In this document: piece after piece, positions 9,250 to 17,810 of the stretch
How the letters are laid out: every line of letters begins with the position of its first letter
Position numbering within the stretch: position 1 is the stretch's first letter
Origin: Planctomycetaceae bacterium
GTDB taxonomy: Bacteria; Planctomycetota; Phycisphaerae; Phycisphaerales; UBA1924
Direction of reading: 5' to 3'
Assembly: GCA_021294835.1 (NCBI GenBank)
Contig: JAJTDF010000003.1
Span: 1-64,000 of the forward strand
DNA: 64,000 nt
Notes under the pieces: generated by a model
Told to the model about the DNA's origin: nothing
Databases searched by the model: none
Seen by the model: the letters and a program-made list of their open reading frames with translations, nothing else
Position numbers and translations under genes: made by a program

Positions 9250-10062
9250 ATGGCCACCCTCTCTATCCCACCCAACCCCGACGTCACCTTCGGTATCGAG
9301 TACCTCGATGACGACCTGGTCATCGTCACCAAGCGTGCCGGCCTGGTCACCCAGCCCGGCAAGGGGCACGAGACCGACGCCCTGCTCAACGGCCTCTTTG
9401 ACCGCTTCGGCCCCCAACTGCAGAACCTCGGTCGCGACCGCGACTTCGGCCTCCTCCACCGCCTGGACCGCGAGACCTCCGGCCTCCTCGTCGTCGCCCT
9501 CAAGGGCCGCGCCTACGACGCCCTGCGCGAGCAGTTCGCCGCCCGCGCCGTCCGCAAGTACTACTGGGCCCTGGTTGCCAAGACCCCCAAAGAGGCCGCC
9601 GGCGTCATCAACAAGCCCATCGCCGAGGTGGATCCCAAGCGCCCCGGCGACAAGAAACTCGCCAAGATCGCCTCACCCCCGCTCGGCAAGCCCGCCGTCA
9701 CCGCCTGGCGCGTCGTGCAAGGCGGCCCGCTCGGTGCCCTGCTCGAGTGCCGCCCGCTCACCGGCCGCCTCCACCAGGTCCGCGTCCACCTGGAAGCCGT
9801 CGGCTGCCCCATCATGGGCGACGGCCTCTACGCCCCCGCATCCGTCGCCCGCGCCGCCCCGCGCCTCGGCCTGCACGCCCACCGCCTCGCGTTCGACCAC
9901 CCCACCACCGGCCAGGTGATCGACGTGCGAACCCCCTTCCCCAAAGACCTCCGCAGCACGCTCCGCCTCCTCCGGCTGGATCTCCCCACCGTCGGCCAGT
10001 CCAGCCGCCCCGCTGAGCCCGACGCAGACGACTCCGCCCACGACCCGGCCGAACCCGACTGA
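9250..10062 (+). CDS. RluA-family pseudouridine synthase
   Basis: 270 residues. The catalytic motif is intact: GLLHRLDRETSGLLVVALKG, in which the Asp of HRLDR attacks the uracil. The upstream strand YLDDDLVIVTKRAGLVTQPG and the later GRLHQVRVHLEAVGCPIMGDGLY and LHAHRLAFDHPTTG blocks are typical of RluA/RluC/RluD enzymes, which modify rRNA or tRNA uridines in the cytosol. No N-terminal S4 domain is present, so it is nearer RluA in layout. The last ~30 residues are an acidic Pro-rich tail. The target uridine cannot be told from sequence alone. Confidence 0.9.
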   Translation: MATLSIPPNPDVTFGIEYLDDDLVIVTKRAGLVTQPGKGHETDALLNGLFDRFGPQLQNLGRDRDFGLLHRLDRETSGLLVVALKGRAYDALREQFAARAVRKYYWALVAKTPKEAAGVINKPIAEVDPKRPGDKKLAKIASPPLGKPAVTAWRVVQGGPLGALLECRPLTGRLHQVRVHLEAVGCPIMGDGLYAPASVARAAPRLGLHAHRLAFDHPTTGQVIDVRTPFPKDLRSTLRLLRLDLPTVGQSSRPAEPDADDSAHDPAEPD

Positions 10063-10092
10063 CCCGCCCGCCGCCGCCCCGCATCAGGTGCA

Positions 10093-11829
10093 TCACCCCC
10101 GTCCGCTGCGCCGCGCCACCCGCTCCGCCGTGCGTTGCCGTCGCACCAGCGCGTTCAGCGTCCCGAGCCCGTCGCGCTCCAGGTCCGCCAGCGTTTCCGG
10201 TCGCCCCCGGCTTCCCATGACGCCCGCCGCCAACAACCCGAACCGCCGCGCCAGCAAGGCACCATCCGCCGGCGACAACCCGCCCGCCTCGCCCCGGGCC
10301 TTCTTGGCCGCCTGCTTGTTGCCCAGTGCCGCCCCAGCGCTCGCAACCACCGCCGCCACCGCCCGCACCACCGCCGGGTCCGGGTCCAGCCACGCCTGCC
10401 AAGGGCACAGCCGCGCCGTCCAGTCCGGCACCACCACCGCCGCCGGCCCCACCCGCTGCGCCCGCCGCTCGTCGCCTTCAGCCGCCCGTCCCTCGGCGCT
10501 CATCCACCGCGTCACCGCCTTGGACATCGCCAGCCCCGCCGGCGCCGCCAGCCGGCCGCCCCGCTCCGGGTCATGCCGGTCGATCGCCTCCGCCAACGCC
10601 GCCATGCACGCCGTCAGCACGTCCCGCGCCCGCTCCGGCGCCAGGTCCTGCAGCGCTGTGCCCACGTTCGCCTGCACCGTGCTCAGCAGCAGCATCTGCT
10701 GCCCGATCGCCAGCCCACCCTTGAGCTGCGTCGCCCACCGCAGCAGCGTCTCCGCCTCATCCAACCCCTGCGCTGATGGGTGCAGCCGGTCAATCCCCGC
10801 GATCACCTCAGCCGCCCGCTTCCGCAGCAGCACAAACCCCCGCGCCAGCGCCTGCTCCTCCAGCGGGTCCGGCCAACTCCGCCGCAGCGCCGCCGCCACA
10901 TGCCCCGGCACCGTCGGCTCATACTCCCGCCCCGCCACATCGCCCCGCAGGCACACCGCATGCGTCAGCGCCGCCTCCGCCATCGCCACACTGCGGGCCG
11001 ACCACTCCACACCCGGCGTCGCCCCCTCCAGGTTCAGCCCCCGCAACCGGTCCAGCCGGTGCAGCCGCACCGCCCGCTCCACCGATGCCGCCGACACCCC
11101 CAGCCTCGCCCCGATCGCCGACGCCGCGATCCCCAGCCGCAGGGCCCGCCACGCCAGCCGGGGCACGTTCACACCCGCCCGCCCCGCGCCCCGGTCCTTC
11201 TCACGCCCGGCCAGCAACCTCGCCACCGCTGATGGCGACCGCCCCAACGCCGCCGCCGCCGCCCGCGCCGCCTTCGCCCGCGGCACATCGCCCATCGCCC
11301 CCGCGATCTCCGCCGCCCGCGCCCGCTCCTCCGGCGCCATCCGGCTGAACTTCGCCGCCTTGGTCACCCGCTCCCCCAGCCTCGCCCGCACCGCCTCCGC
11401 CAGCGAAGCCCTGAACACCACGCCGATCCGCACCCGCTTGCCCGGCTTCTTCCGCAACGTCACCCGCCTGCCCGGCAGGCCCGCCCGCCTCAACCGGTCC
11501 AGCGTCCGCACGCTGATGCCCCACGCCCGCGCCAGTTCCCGCCCGCTGACAAACTCACCCGCAGGCAACTCATCCTCGGTGTAATGCGCGTTCACGCTCA
11601 GCCGCTCGGTCAAGGCCCCCAGATCCGCCAGCAGCGCCTCGCCCGGCAACAGCGCCAGTTCGCCCGACCCGCTGCCGTCCGGGCGATACCCCGTCACCTG
11701 CAGCACGATCCACTCCAGCGGATACACCTGTGCCGGATCCAGCCGCCCCAACAACTCCTCGCACCGCTCCACGTGCCGCCGGGCCGCCGCCGGCGGCACG
11801 AACTTCAACCCCTCGGCCAGCTCGGCCAT
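10093..11829 (-). CDS. Sigma-70-like protein with extra N-terminal HTH domains
   Basis: About 578 residues from the ATG at 11829; a GTG at 11862 and an earlier start at 11958 are possible. Residues near 95-125 form a MerR/excisionase-like HTH (SGRELARAWGISVRTLDRLRRAGL). Two further HTH-like segments follow (AAAALGRSPSAVARLLAGRE and LGIAASAIGARLGVSAASVERAV). The C-terminal half lines up with sigma-70 regions: QMLLLSTVQANVGTAL with region 2.1, AIDRHDPERGGRLAAPAGLAM with the usual KFDxxRGxKFSTYAxWxI, and LARRFGL...RPETLADLERDGL with region 4. From memory, planctomycetes have a sigma family with this N-terminal layout. Here the aromatic promoter-melting residues and the DLIQEG-type core-binding motif are not recognisable, so it may be a divergent regulator rather than a working sigma factor. 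It is divergent from the DoxX gene and convergent with the pseudouridine synthase. Confidence 0.6.
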   Translation of the reverse strand: MAELAEGLKFVPPAAARRHVERCEELLGRLDPAQVYPLEWIVLQVTGYRPDGSGSGELALLPGEALLADLGALTERLSVNAHYTEDELPAGEFVSGRELARAWGISVRTLDRLRRAGLPGRRVTLRKKPGKRVRIGVVFRASLAEAVRARLGERVTKAAKFSRMAPEERARAAEIAGAMGDVPRAKAARAAAAALGRSPSAVARLLAGREKDRGAGRAGVNVPRLAWRALRLGIAASAIGARLGVSAASVERAVRLHRLDRLRGLNLEGATPGVEWSARSVAMAEAALTHAVCLRGDVAGREYEPTVPGHVAAALRRSWPDPLEEQALARGFVLLRKRAAEVIAGIDRLHPSAQGLDEAETLLRWATQLKGGLAIGQQMLLLSTVQANVGTALQDLAPERARDVLTACMAALAEAIDRHDPERGGRLAAPAGLAMSKAVTRWMSAEGRAAEGDERRAQRVGPAAVVVPDWTARLCPWQAWLDPDPAVVRAVAAVVASAGAALGNKQAAKKARGEAGGLSPADGALLARRFGLLAAGVMGSRGRPETLADLERDGLGTLNALVRRQRTAERVARRSGRG

Positions 11830-11961
11830 CAACGTCGCCCGAATGCGTGGCAGAGGAGGCACGGCAAACCATCGTAACGGCCGCCAAAGCCCGCCTGCCG
11901 ACCCCCGTCCCCCCCCGGATTGGCCCTCCCAGCCCCCGATGGCCGATAGTCCATTCACCCC

Positions 11962-12975
11962 ATGGCTTTGTCCTTCAAAGAACGTGTCGGCCTCGCCATC
12001 GCCCCATTGGCCCTGCGGCTGATGCTGGCCGCCACGTTCCTCTGGGCCGGTGCCGGCAAGCTCTTCCAGGATGCCCCCTTCTCCGGCGAAAGCGCTGCGA
12101 AACTGGCCAATCTCGGCGTGAACATCTTCCCAACCCGCAACCAGCCCGCCGCCCCCGGCGCCTCACCAACCCCCGCGCCAAGCGCCACCCCCAGCCTCAG
12201 CCCACCCGCAGCCCCCCTGCCCCCGGCCGCCGAGCCCGGCTCCCCCCAGCCCAAGTCGCCCGCCCGCTCTCGCCCGGCCCTGCCGCCCGCCGACGGCAGC
12301 TTCACCGTCGCCAAGACCGAGCCGGCCGCCCCCGTTGAAGAACTCCCTCAGCCCATGGCCAGCACCAAGGGCGCCCCCAAAGCCAACGGCGCCGGCAAGC
12401 CCGCCCCCAAGGCCCAGACCCCTGCCCCCGCCCCCAACCCCGCCGACGCCGCCCCGCAAGCCACCGGCCGCCCGCCCTTCCTCGCCGCCGACTTCCCCGA
12501 ACCGGTGCACCTCCGCCGCGTCTACGGCCTGGTCCTCAAGCTCGATGCCGCCGCCCGTCCGCCCTCGACCGCCAAGAACCCCGTCTCGCTCTGGCCGGGC
12601 TTTGTGTCCTCCGGTCCCTGGCTGGTGGTCTTCGCTTGGTCCGCCGCCATGGCCCAGCTCTTCGGCGGGCTGATGCTCCTGCTCGGCCTGTTCACCCGCT
12701 TCTTCGCCGCCGTGCTCTGCTGCGTCATGCTCAGCGCCATGTGGCTTGATCAGCTCGGCCCGGCCATCTGGAGCGGCAACACCTTCCTTGGCGTGCTGCC
12801 CGCGTACACCTGGTGGGACCCGGCCCAGTGGAACGTGTTCTACTGGCAACTCGCCCTGATCGCCTCCGCCTTCGCCGTCGCCCTGCTGGGCAGCGGCGCC
12901 GTAGCGCTCGACAACGCCACCGGCAAGGGCGCAGGCGGCAGCGCCCCGCAGCCCAAGAACGCCGAGGTCGGCTGA
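11962..12975 (+). CDS. DoxX-family membrane protein with Pro-rich insertion
   Basis: 337 residues. The first DoxX helix is PLALRLMLAATFLWAGAGKLF. Then about 150 residues rich in Pro, Ala and Lys interrupt the domain, which resumes with the segments LVVFAWSAAMAQLFGGLMLLLGLFTRFFAAVLCCVMLSAMW and VFYWQLALIASAFAVALLGSGAVALD. Ordinary DoxX proteins are only ~130-180 residues and have four helices; they are linked to membrane redox or thiol stress. The insertion probably forms a long flexible loop outside the membrane core. The start lies 132 nt from the divergent sigma-like gene if that gene begins at 11829. Confidence 0.75.
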   Translation: MALSFKERVGLAIAPLALRLMLAATFLWAGAGKLFQDAPFSGESAAKLANLGVNIFPTRNQPAAPGASPTPAPSATPSLSPPAAPLPPAAEPGSPQPKSPARSRPALPPADGSFTVAKTEPAAPVEELPQPMASTKGAPKANGAGKPAPKAQTPAPAPNPADAAPQATGRPPFLAADFPEPVHLRRVYGLVLKLDAAARPPSTAKNPVSLWPGFVSSGPWLVVFAWSAAMAQLFGGLMLLLGLFTRFFAAVLCCVMLSAMWLDQLGPAIWSGNTFLGVLPAYTWWDPAQWNVFYWQLALIASAFAVALLGSGAVALDNATGKGAGGSAPQPKNAEVG

Positions 12976-13000
12976 TCGCTCGCCCGCCCGGCAGCGAACG

Positions 13001-14101
13001 ATGTTCCCGGTGTCCAGCCTTCCTTCCCAGCCCGCCCCTGCACCCGCCGGCACCCAGCCCCCCGCCCGCGTGCACACCCGCAGACTGGCCCCGCTGCTGA
13101 TCTCGCTGGCCGTTCACGCCGTCCTCGCCGCTGCGCTCACGCTGCTGGCCTTGCCGGTCGTGCTCCCCAGCCCCGCGCCGCCGCCGGCCTCGCCGCCCAC
13201 CTCCCGCGTGCTGCTCACGCTCAAGCCGCCCTCACCCGCAAGCACCACGCCCGCTTCCCCCGCCCCGCAAGCCCCGCCGCCTTCACCGCCGGTTACCCAA
13301 CCGCCGCCATCACCGCCGCCCACGCCGCTGCCGCCGCCGCCCGCAGCCGCCAACCCCGGCTCCGCACTGACCATCCGCACCGTGGAGCTTCCCCCGGCGC
13401 CCGCCCCGCTGCCCGGCCGCCCCGCCGCATCGGCCCCACCGGCCCCGGCCGGCCAGCCCGGCGAACTCTCACGCCCGGCGCCGTCCGCCCCGGCCGGGTC
13501 GCCGGCGGTCTCATTCGCCGGCCTGGTCGCCGACGGCTCCCCCGCTCAGTCCATCGTCTACGTGGTCGACGCCTCCGGGCCCATGGTCGCCTCGCTGCCC
13601 CTGGTGCTCGCCGAACTCCGCCGCTCGGTCCGCACGCTGGCTCCGGGGCAGAGGTTCAACGTGGTGCTCTTCTCGCAGCGCGAGGGCAGCGCCGGCGTGG
13701 ACGCCTTCGCAACCGATCTCCGTTCCCCCACGCCCGACACCCTCAGCGACCTGGACCGCTTCCTCGGCGAAGCCCGCCCGGGCGGACGCAGCAACCCCAT
13801 GGCCGGCCTGCGGACCGCCCTCGCCCAGCGTCCGCACGTCGTCTTCCTGCTCACCCGCGCCATCGCCCGCTCGGGCGGTGCCGCGTGGGATGTGGGCTTG
13901 GACCCGCTGCTGGCCGAGCTTGACCGTCTCAATCCCGTCGATCCCGCCTCCGGCCGCCGGGGCAGCATCATCAAGACCATCCAGTTCCTCGAGCCCGACC
14001 CCACCGGCGTGCTCCAGGCCATCGCCCGCGCCCACGGCTCCGGCGTGATCGCCGAGGACCACCGCGTGCTCTCTGAAGCCGATCTGCAGGCCGGGCGTTA
14101 A
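13001..14101 (+). CDS. Membrane-anchored von Willebrand A protein, degenerate MIDAS
   Basis: 366 residues. After an N-terminal cytoplasmic stretch comes one membrane helix (APLLISLAVHAVLAAALTLLALPVVL), then ~130 residues of Pro/Ala-rich linker like that of TonB-type proteins, then a vWA domain from about residue 175. The strand IVYVVDASGPM aligns with the metal-binding DxSGSM motif, but the second serine is proline. FNVVLFSQREGSAG and GRSNPMAGLRTALAQRPHVVFLLT are the following vWA strands and keep a T/D-poor metal site. It is likely a periplasmic binding or scaffolding protein. It follows the DoxX gene by 25 nt, so the two may be co-transcribed. Function unknown. Confidence 0.7.
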   Translation: MFPVSSLPSQPAPAPAGTQPPARVHTRRLAPLLISLAVHAVLAAALTLLALPVVLPSPAPPPASPPTSRVLLTLKPPSPASTTPASPAPQAPPPSPPVTQPPPSPPPTPLPPPPAAANPGSALTIRTVELPPAPAPLPGRPAASAPPAPAGQPGELSRPAPSAPAGSPAVSFAGLVADGSPAQSIVYVVDASGPMVASLPLVLAELRRSVRTLAPGQRFNVVLFSQREGSAGVDAFATDLRSPTPDTLSDLDRFLGEARPGGRSNPMAGLRTALAQRPHVVFLLTRAIARSGGAAWDVGLDPLLAELDRLNPVDPASGRRGSIIKTIQFLEPDPTGVLQAIARAHGSGVIAEDHRVLSEADLQAGR

Positions 14102-14114
14102 GCCCCGAGCCGGG

Positions 14115-14120
14115 TATCCT
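14115..14120 (+). promoter_or_regulatory. TATCCT box just before tmk
   Basis: TATCCT lies 9 nt before the tmk ATG, the same hexamer as before pgl. tmk has no Shine-Dalgarno sequence. A -35 element was not found. Confidence 0.28.
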
Positions 14121-14129
14121 GCCCCCCAC

Positions 14130-14828
14130 ATGGCCCCACCGCCCGCCGAACCCGCCGCCGACCCCCGCATCGCCTCCATTCTCCGTCCGTGGGCCGGGCG
14201 GTTCATCGTCTTTGAAGGCCCCGACGGCTCCGGCAAATCCACCCAGTTCCGCCGCCTCACCGACGCCATCAACGCCTCGGGCATCGCGCTGACCACCGTC
14301 CGCGAGCCCGGCGGCACCGTCACCGGCGAGGCCATCCGCCAGGTGCTGCTCGACCGGGCCAACACCGGCATGTCGCTCCGCTGCGAGATGCTCCTGTACA
14401 TGGCCAGCCGGGCCGAACTGGTCGAGTCCACCATCATGCCGTCGCTGCGGGCGGGCAAGCTGGTCCTCGCCGACCGCTTCGTCTCCTCCACGCTCGCCTA
14501 CCAGGGCGCCGCCGGCGGCCTGCCTCTGGCCGACATCGGCGCCGTCGCCCGCGTCGCCACCGGCGGGCTGCTGCCCGACCTGATCGTCCTGTTTGATGTG
14601 GACACCCAGACCGCCAGCCAGCGCATGGGCCGCAGCCTGGACCGCATGGAAGCCAAGGGCGTGCCATTCCACACCAAGGTCCGCCAGGGCTACCTCGACC
14701 AGGCCAAGGCCGATCCCGGCCACTTCGCCGTCGTCGACGCCCGCGCCAGCGAGGACCAGGTGTGGGCGTCGCTGCTCGACACGCTGACCCAGCGCCGCCC
14801 GACCGGCCCCGCCCAGCGGGTCATGTAG
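14130..14828 (+). CDS. tmk: Thymidylate kinase
   Basis: 232 residues. It phosphorylates dTMP to dTDP with ATP, for DNA synthesis, in the cytosol. The P-loop FEGPDGSGKST, the dTMP-contact TVREPGG and the LVLADRFVSSTLAYQG block (the DRx motif) are intact, and DLIVLFDVD plus the LID-like SLDRMEAKG follow. About 20 extra residues precede the P-loop domain. The gene is 28 nt after the vWA gene and is convergent with the hydrolase downstream. Confidence 0.95.
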   Translation: MAPPPAEPAADPRIASILRPWAGRFIVFEGPDGSGKSTQFRRLTDAINASGIALTTVREPGGTVTGEAIRQVLLDRANTGMSLRCEMLLYMASRAELVESTIMPSLRAGKLVLADRFVSSTLAYQGAAGGLPLADIGAVARVATGGLLPDLIVLFDVDTQTASQRMGRSLDRMEAKGVPFHTKVRQGYLDQAKADPGHFAVVDARASEDQVWASLLDTLTQRRPTGPAQRVM

Positions 14829-14913
14829 CCCGCTGCCGGCCTCGACCACCACCACGCCGCCTCCCACCGGGCTGACCATCGACTCGCCGGGCGTGCCCCG
14901 CACCACGCGGCCG

Positions 14914-15666
14914 TCACACCCCCCAGTCGTCCAACGCCTCGGCGATAAAGCGGTTCACCTCGTCCGCGTGCGTCCAGGTGATCAGATGCCCCGCCCCGGG
15001 AATAGTCCGATCCGCCCGATCCGCCGGGTCCGGGATCACCTGGTCACGTTCACCGTGAATGTGGCGCACCGGAATCGTCCGCCCCGCCACAGTCAGGTTC
15101 GGGCGGCACCCCCAGCCGTTGCAGGCCCATGCCGCCCACTTGAGAAACGCCGGCCGATTGGCTGTCGCCATGTCCACCAGTGTCGCGGCATGCGCCGGCC
15201 CCAATTCACACCGCCTGGCAAACGCCCGCGCCATCGGCCCGTACAGCCGCCGGTGCAAGGCATCGGGCAGCAGCCCCCCGAGCGCCTGCTGCGTCTTGAA
15301 CGTCCGCGTGAACTGCTCACGCCCGCGCACCCCGCAGATCAGCACGATGCCCGCCGGCGCAGGGTCCATCCACTGCGCCATCTCGAGCGCCACCTGCCCG
15401 CCGAAGGAAAACCCCGCCAACACGAACGGCCCCGGCGCCGGGCCGAGCCTCCCGGCGAGGCGACGCGCGTAGCGCTCAAGCGGTTCGCGGCCTTCGGGCT
15501 CGATCCACGGCAGCACCGCAGAACCCGCGATGGCGCTCAACTGGGGGGTGAACAGCCGCCCGTCGGCGGCCAGACCGGGCAAGAGCAGACAACGCACGCC
15601 CTTGGGCCAGGGGCTGCGGGGCGTGCTCTGCGCGGCTGGGGGGGCGGATTCGCGATTCACAGGCAA
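14914..15666 (-). CDS. Alpha/beta hydrolase
   Basis: 250 residues with a full catalytic triad: nucleophile Ser in AGFSFGGQVALEMA, acid Asp in HIHGERDQVIPD and His in PGAGHLITWTHADEV. The oxyanion region is LLPGLAADGRLF. It is most like small cytosolic esterases or BioH/MenH-like hydrolases; the substrate is unknown. The start is unclear: a TTG at 15666 or GTG at 15660, with no Shine-Dalgarno site. It begins 24 nt after the stop of the adaptor gene, so the two are probably one transcript. Confidence 0.85.
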   Translation of the reverse strand: MPVNRESAPPAAQSTPRSPWPKGVRCLLLPGLAADGRLFTPQLSAIAGSAVLPWIEPEGREPLERYARRLAGRLGPAPGPFVLAGFSFGGQVALEMAQWMDPAPAGIVLICGVRGREQFTRTFKTQQALGGLLPDALHRRLYGPMARAFARRCELGPAHAATLVDMATANRPAFLKWAAWACNGWGCRPNLTVAGRTIPVRHIHGERDQVIPDPADRADRTIPGAGHLITWTHADEVNRFIAEALDDWGV

Positions 15667-15690
15667 GGCTTGGTCGAACGACCCGACGGA

Positions 15691-17571
15691 TCAACCCGGC
15701 TGGGCCGGGGCCGGCTGCGCAGCCGGGGCCGCCGGCTGATCGCCGGCAGGGGGCCGACGCTCGGCGTTGCCGCCCTCGGGCCGCTGAGCCCGGGGGCCGC
15801 CTGCCGGGGCGCCCGCTCCGGCAGGTTCCGCAGGAGTCGCAGCAGGCCGTCCGCCCGCCGTTGGCGCCCCGCCGGCACCAGCGCCGGCGGGAGCACCACC
15901 GCCCGGCCGACCACCAGGAGGTCCGCCGGCGGGCATGATGCGACCGTCGGGGAGCATGTTCAGTCCCACCGCCGCCAGCTGCTTGGCGTCCCACGGACGA
16001 TCCACCACCTCGCTGGGGGTCGGCTCACGCAGCAGCACCCGCTCGCCGGCCTGCAGCCCGGTGACGATTTCCGCGAAGCGATCGCTCCGCCTCCCCACCC
16101 GGACCGGCCGCTTGGCGAAGCGGCTTCCCTCGGGCACCAGCACGTAGCGCACAAGCCCGTCGTTGAAGATGGACTGCAGCGGCACCGTCAGCGCGCTGCT
16201 GACCTTGTCCAGAAGAATGGTCGCCTCGGCCCGCATCGAGGGCTTGAGCATGGACGTGTCACTCGTATCCAGCCGGAGCTTGACGGTGTACTCGCGCAGG
16301 TTCGGGTCGCGCCAGCCGCCGCTCTCGGCGATCACGCCGATGGTCTCCACCGCCCCGGGGACAGCACGGCCGCCCAGCGCGTCGATGCGGATCGTCGCCG
16401 GCTGACCGCGACGCATGCGCCCGGTCAGGCTCTCATGAACGCGAACGCTGGCCAGCATCTCGCTGGTGTCCGGCAGCACGATGAGCTGCTGGTTGCGCGT
16501 CACCTGCCGCCCCACGTCAAGCGTCCCCTCGCTGTTGTTGCCCCAGCGGTCCCGATTCAGGCTCGTCGCATAGACCACCAGCCCGTCGCTGGGTGCCTTC
16601 AGCACCGCCAGGTCCAACTGCTCCTTGAGCTTGTCCAACTTAGACTGACGGAGGCGCAACTGCTCTCGCTTGTTGCGAAGATCCGCCTCCTTGCTGGCCA
16701 GTTCACTCTCAGCCTTTCGGATGGTCTTGTCCAGATCCGCCCTCGCCTGGTCGACCGCGGACATCTTCACCTTGCGGTCGCGCACATACTCAAACTCGTC
16801 GTAGACCTTGATGTCGAGTTTCGCGGTCTCCAGGGCCGCGCGGGCCTCCAGGAACGCCACCTCGTCCCGCCGCAGTTCATCGCGAGACAGGAAGCCGCGC
16901 TTCTCCAACTCCACGCTCTGCTGATACTTCTCGCCCAGCCGGTCCAATTCGCGGATCGCTCGCTCCAGGGCCAACTGATTCGCCTGCCGCTTGCTGGTGA
17001 CCTCGCCCTCCTCCCACTTCTTCAGTTCCAGCTGCGCCACCTCCACCTCCAGCCGGGCCTTGCTGATCAGCGAGGCGTTCTCGGTCTGCTGGATGATCAC
17101 GTCGTTCTCGCCCACCACCACTTCGGCGCGGGCGGTCTCCACCCGCAGCGTCTCCTCGTCCACCTGCGTCTGGATCGAGTCGGCGTTCAGCCGCACCAGC
17201 ACGTCACCCGCCTTCACCTGTGTGCCTTCCTTAACGATCTCCACGATCGTGGTGGGCTGCTCAAGCTGGTTGCGGATGTCGATCTGACGCCGGGCCTCCA
17301 GTTCACCTGTGGCCGTCGAGGTGATCTCAAAGCTGGTGACCGAGGCCACCGCGATATCCGGCGACTCCGGAGCACCGTTGTTGGTCGCCTTGCCCGCCGG
17401 TTCAGTCTGCCCCCCGCCGGCCTGCTGCCCCTCCGCGTTGGGCGTCGCCGCCTGCAGACCCATCATCACCGCTACTGCCGATCCAGCTGCCGCTGCCAAC
17501 GCTGCAGCCCAGACAAGGCGGGAACCACGGCGACGCCGGACAGCCGGCGATGAGACAGACTGAACAGTCAT
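15691..17571 (-). CDS. RND/HlyD-type adaptor with long coiled coil, no pump alongside
   Basis: 626 residues from the ATG at 17571, chosen because GGAAGGA lies 6 nt upstream. An N-terminal membrane anchor (LVWAAALAAAAGSAVAVMMGL) is followed by a first half-lipoyl (EIVKEGTQVKAGDVLVRLNADSI), about 200 residues of Lys/Glu/Leu-rich coiled coil, the second half-lipoyl (LAVLKAPSDGLVVYATSLN), a beta-barrel domain and a membrane-proximal domain (VPLQSIFNDGLVRYVLVPEGSRF...GLQAGERVLL). The last ~90 residues are Gly/Ala/Pro-rich. Unlike the other two adaptors in the window it has no pump gene beside it, only the alpha/beta hydrolase. It is probably periplasmic; its pump must be encoded elsewhere. Confidence 0.88.
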   Translation of the reverse strand: MTVQSVSSPAVRRRRGSRLVWAAALAAAAGSAVAVMMGLQAATPNAEGQQAGGGQTEPAGKATNNGAPESPDIAVASVTSFEITSTATGELEARRQIDIRNQLEQPTTIVEIVKEGTQVKAGDVLVRLNADSIQTQVDEETLRVETARAEVVVGENDVIIQQTENASLISKARLEVEVAQLELKKWEEGEVTSKRQANQLALERAIRELDRLGEKYQQSVELEKRGFLSRDELRRDEVAFLEARAALETAKLDIKVYDEFEYVRDRKVKMSAVDQARADLDKTIRKAESELASKEADLRNKREQLRLRQSKLDKLKEQLDLAVLKAPSDGLVVYATSLNRDRWGNNSEGTLDVGRQVTRNQQLIVLPDTSEMLASVRVHESLTGRMRRGQPATIRIDALGGRAVPGAVETIGVIAESGGWRDPNLREYTVKLRLDTSDTSMLKPSMRAEATILLDKVSSALTVPLQSIFNDGLVRYVLVPEGSRFAKRPVRVGRRSDRFAEIVTGLQAGERVLLREPTPSEVVDRPWDAKQLAAVGLNMLPDGRIMPAGGPPGGRPGGGAPAGAGAGGAPTAGGRPAATPAEPAGAGAPAGGPRAQRPEGGNAERRPPAGDQPAAPAAQPAPAQPG

Positions 17572-17810
17572 GGACGATCCTTCCGGAAATCTGCCCGCCC
17601 CGGCGGACAGGACCAAACGCGATGCCAACAGACAGGAGGTACCCCGATTCTAGTGAATGGGTTCGCTCGGGCTGCGAGAACAACAGCAGATCCCGCACCC
17701 TCACTGGTGCGTTCAGCTATGATAGGTCTTTGGAAGGGTGCCTGCACAACTTCACCCCCGCCGGCACTCTTCCCTTGCGTCCGGGCTCACAAGGCGTTTC
17801 CAGCTTCCGC

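Noticed and set aside
10093..11958. Start of the sigma-like protein at 11958
   Set aside because: It would leave only 3 nt to the divergent DoxX gene and adds a Gly/Trp-rich segment unlike the rest; 11862 or 11829 leaves room for promoters.
14893..17553. An 886-codon plus-strand frame opposite the hydrolase and the adaptor
   Set aside because: Both minus-strand genes have complete family motifs; the plus-strand translation is His/Arg/Gln-rich shadow.
17550..17810. Longer N-terminus for futalosine hydrolase
   Set aside because: The in-frame extension to 17550 overlaps the divergent adaptor gene's start and encodes residues with no family similarity; the ATG at 17811 matches the expected N-terminus.
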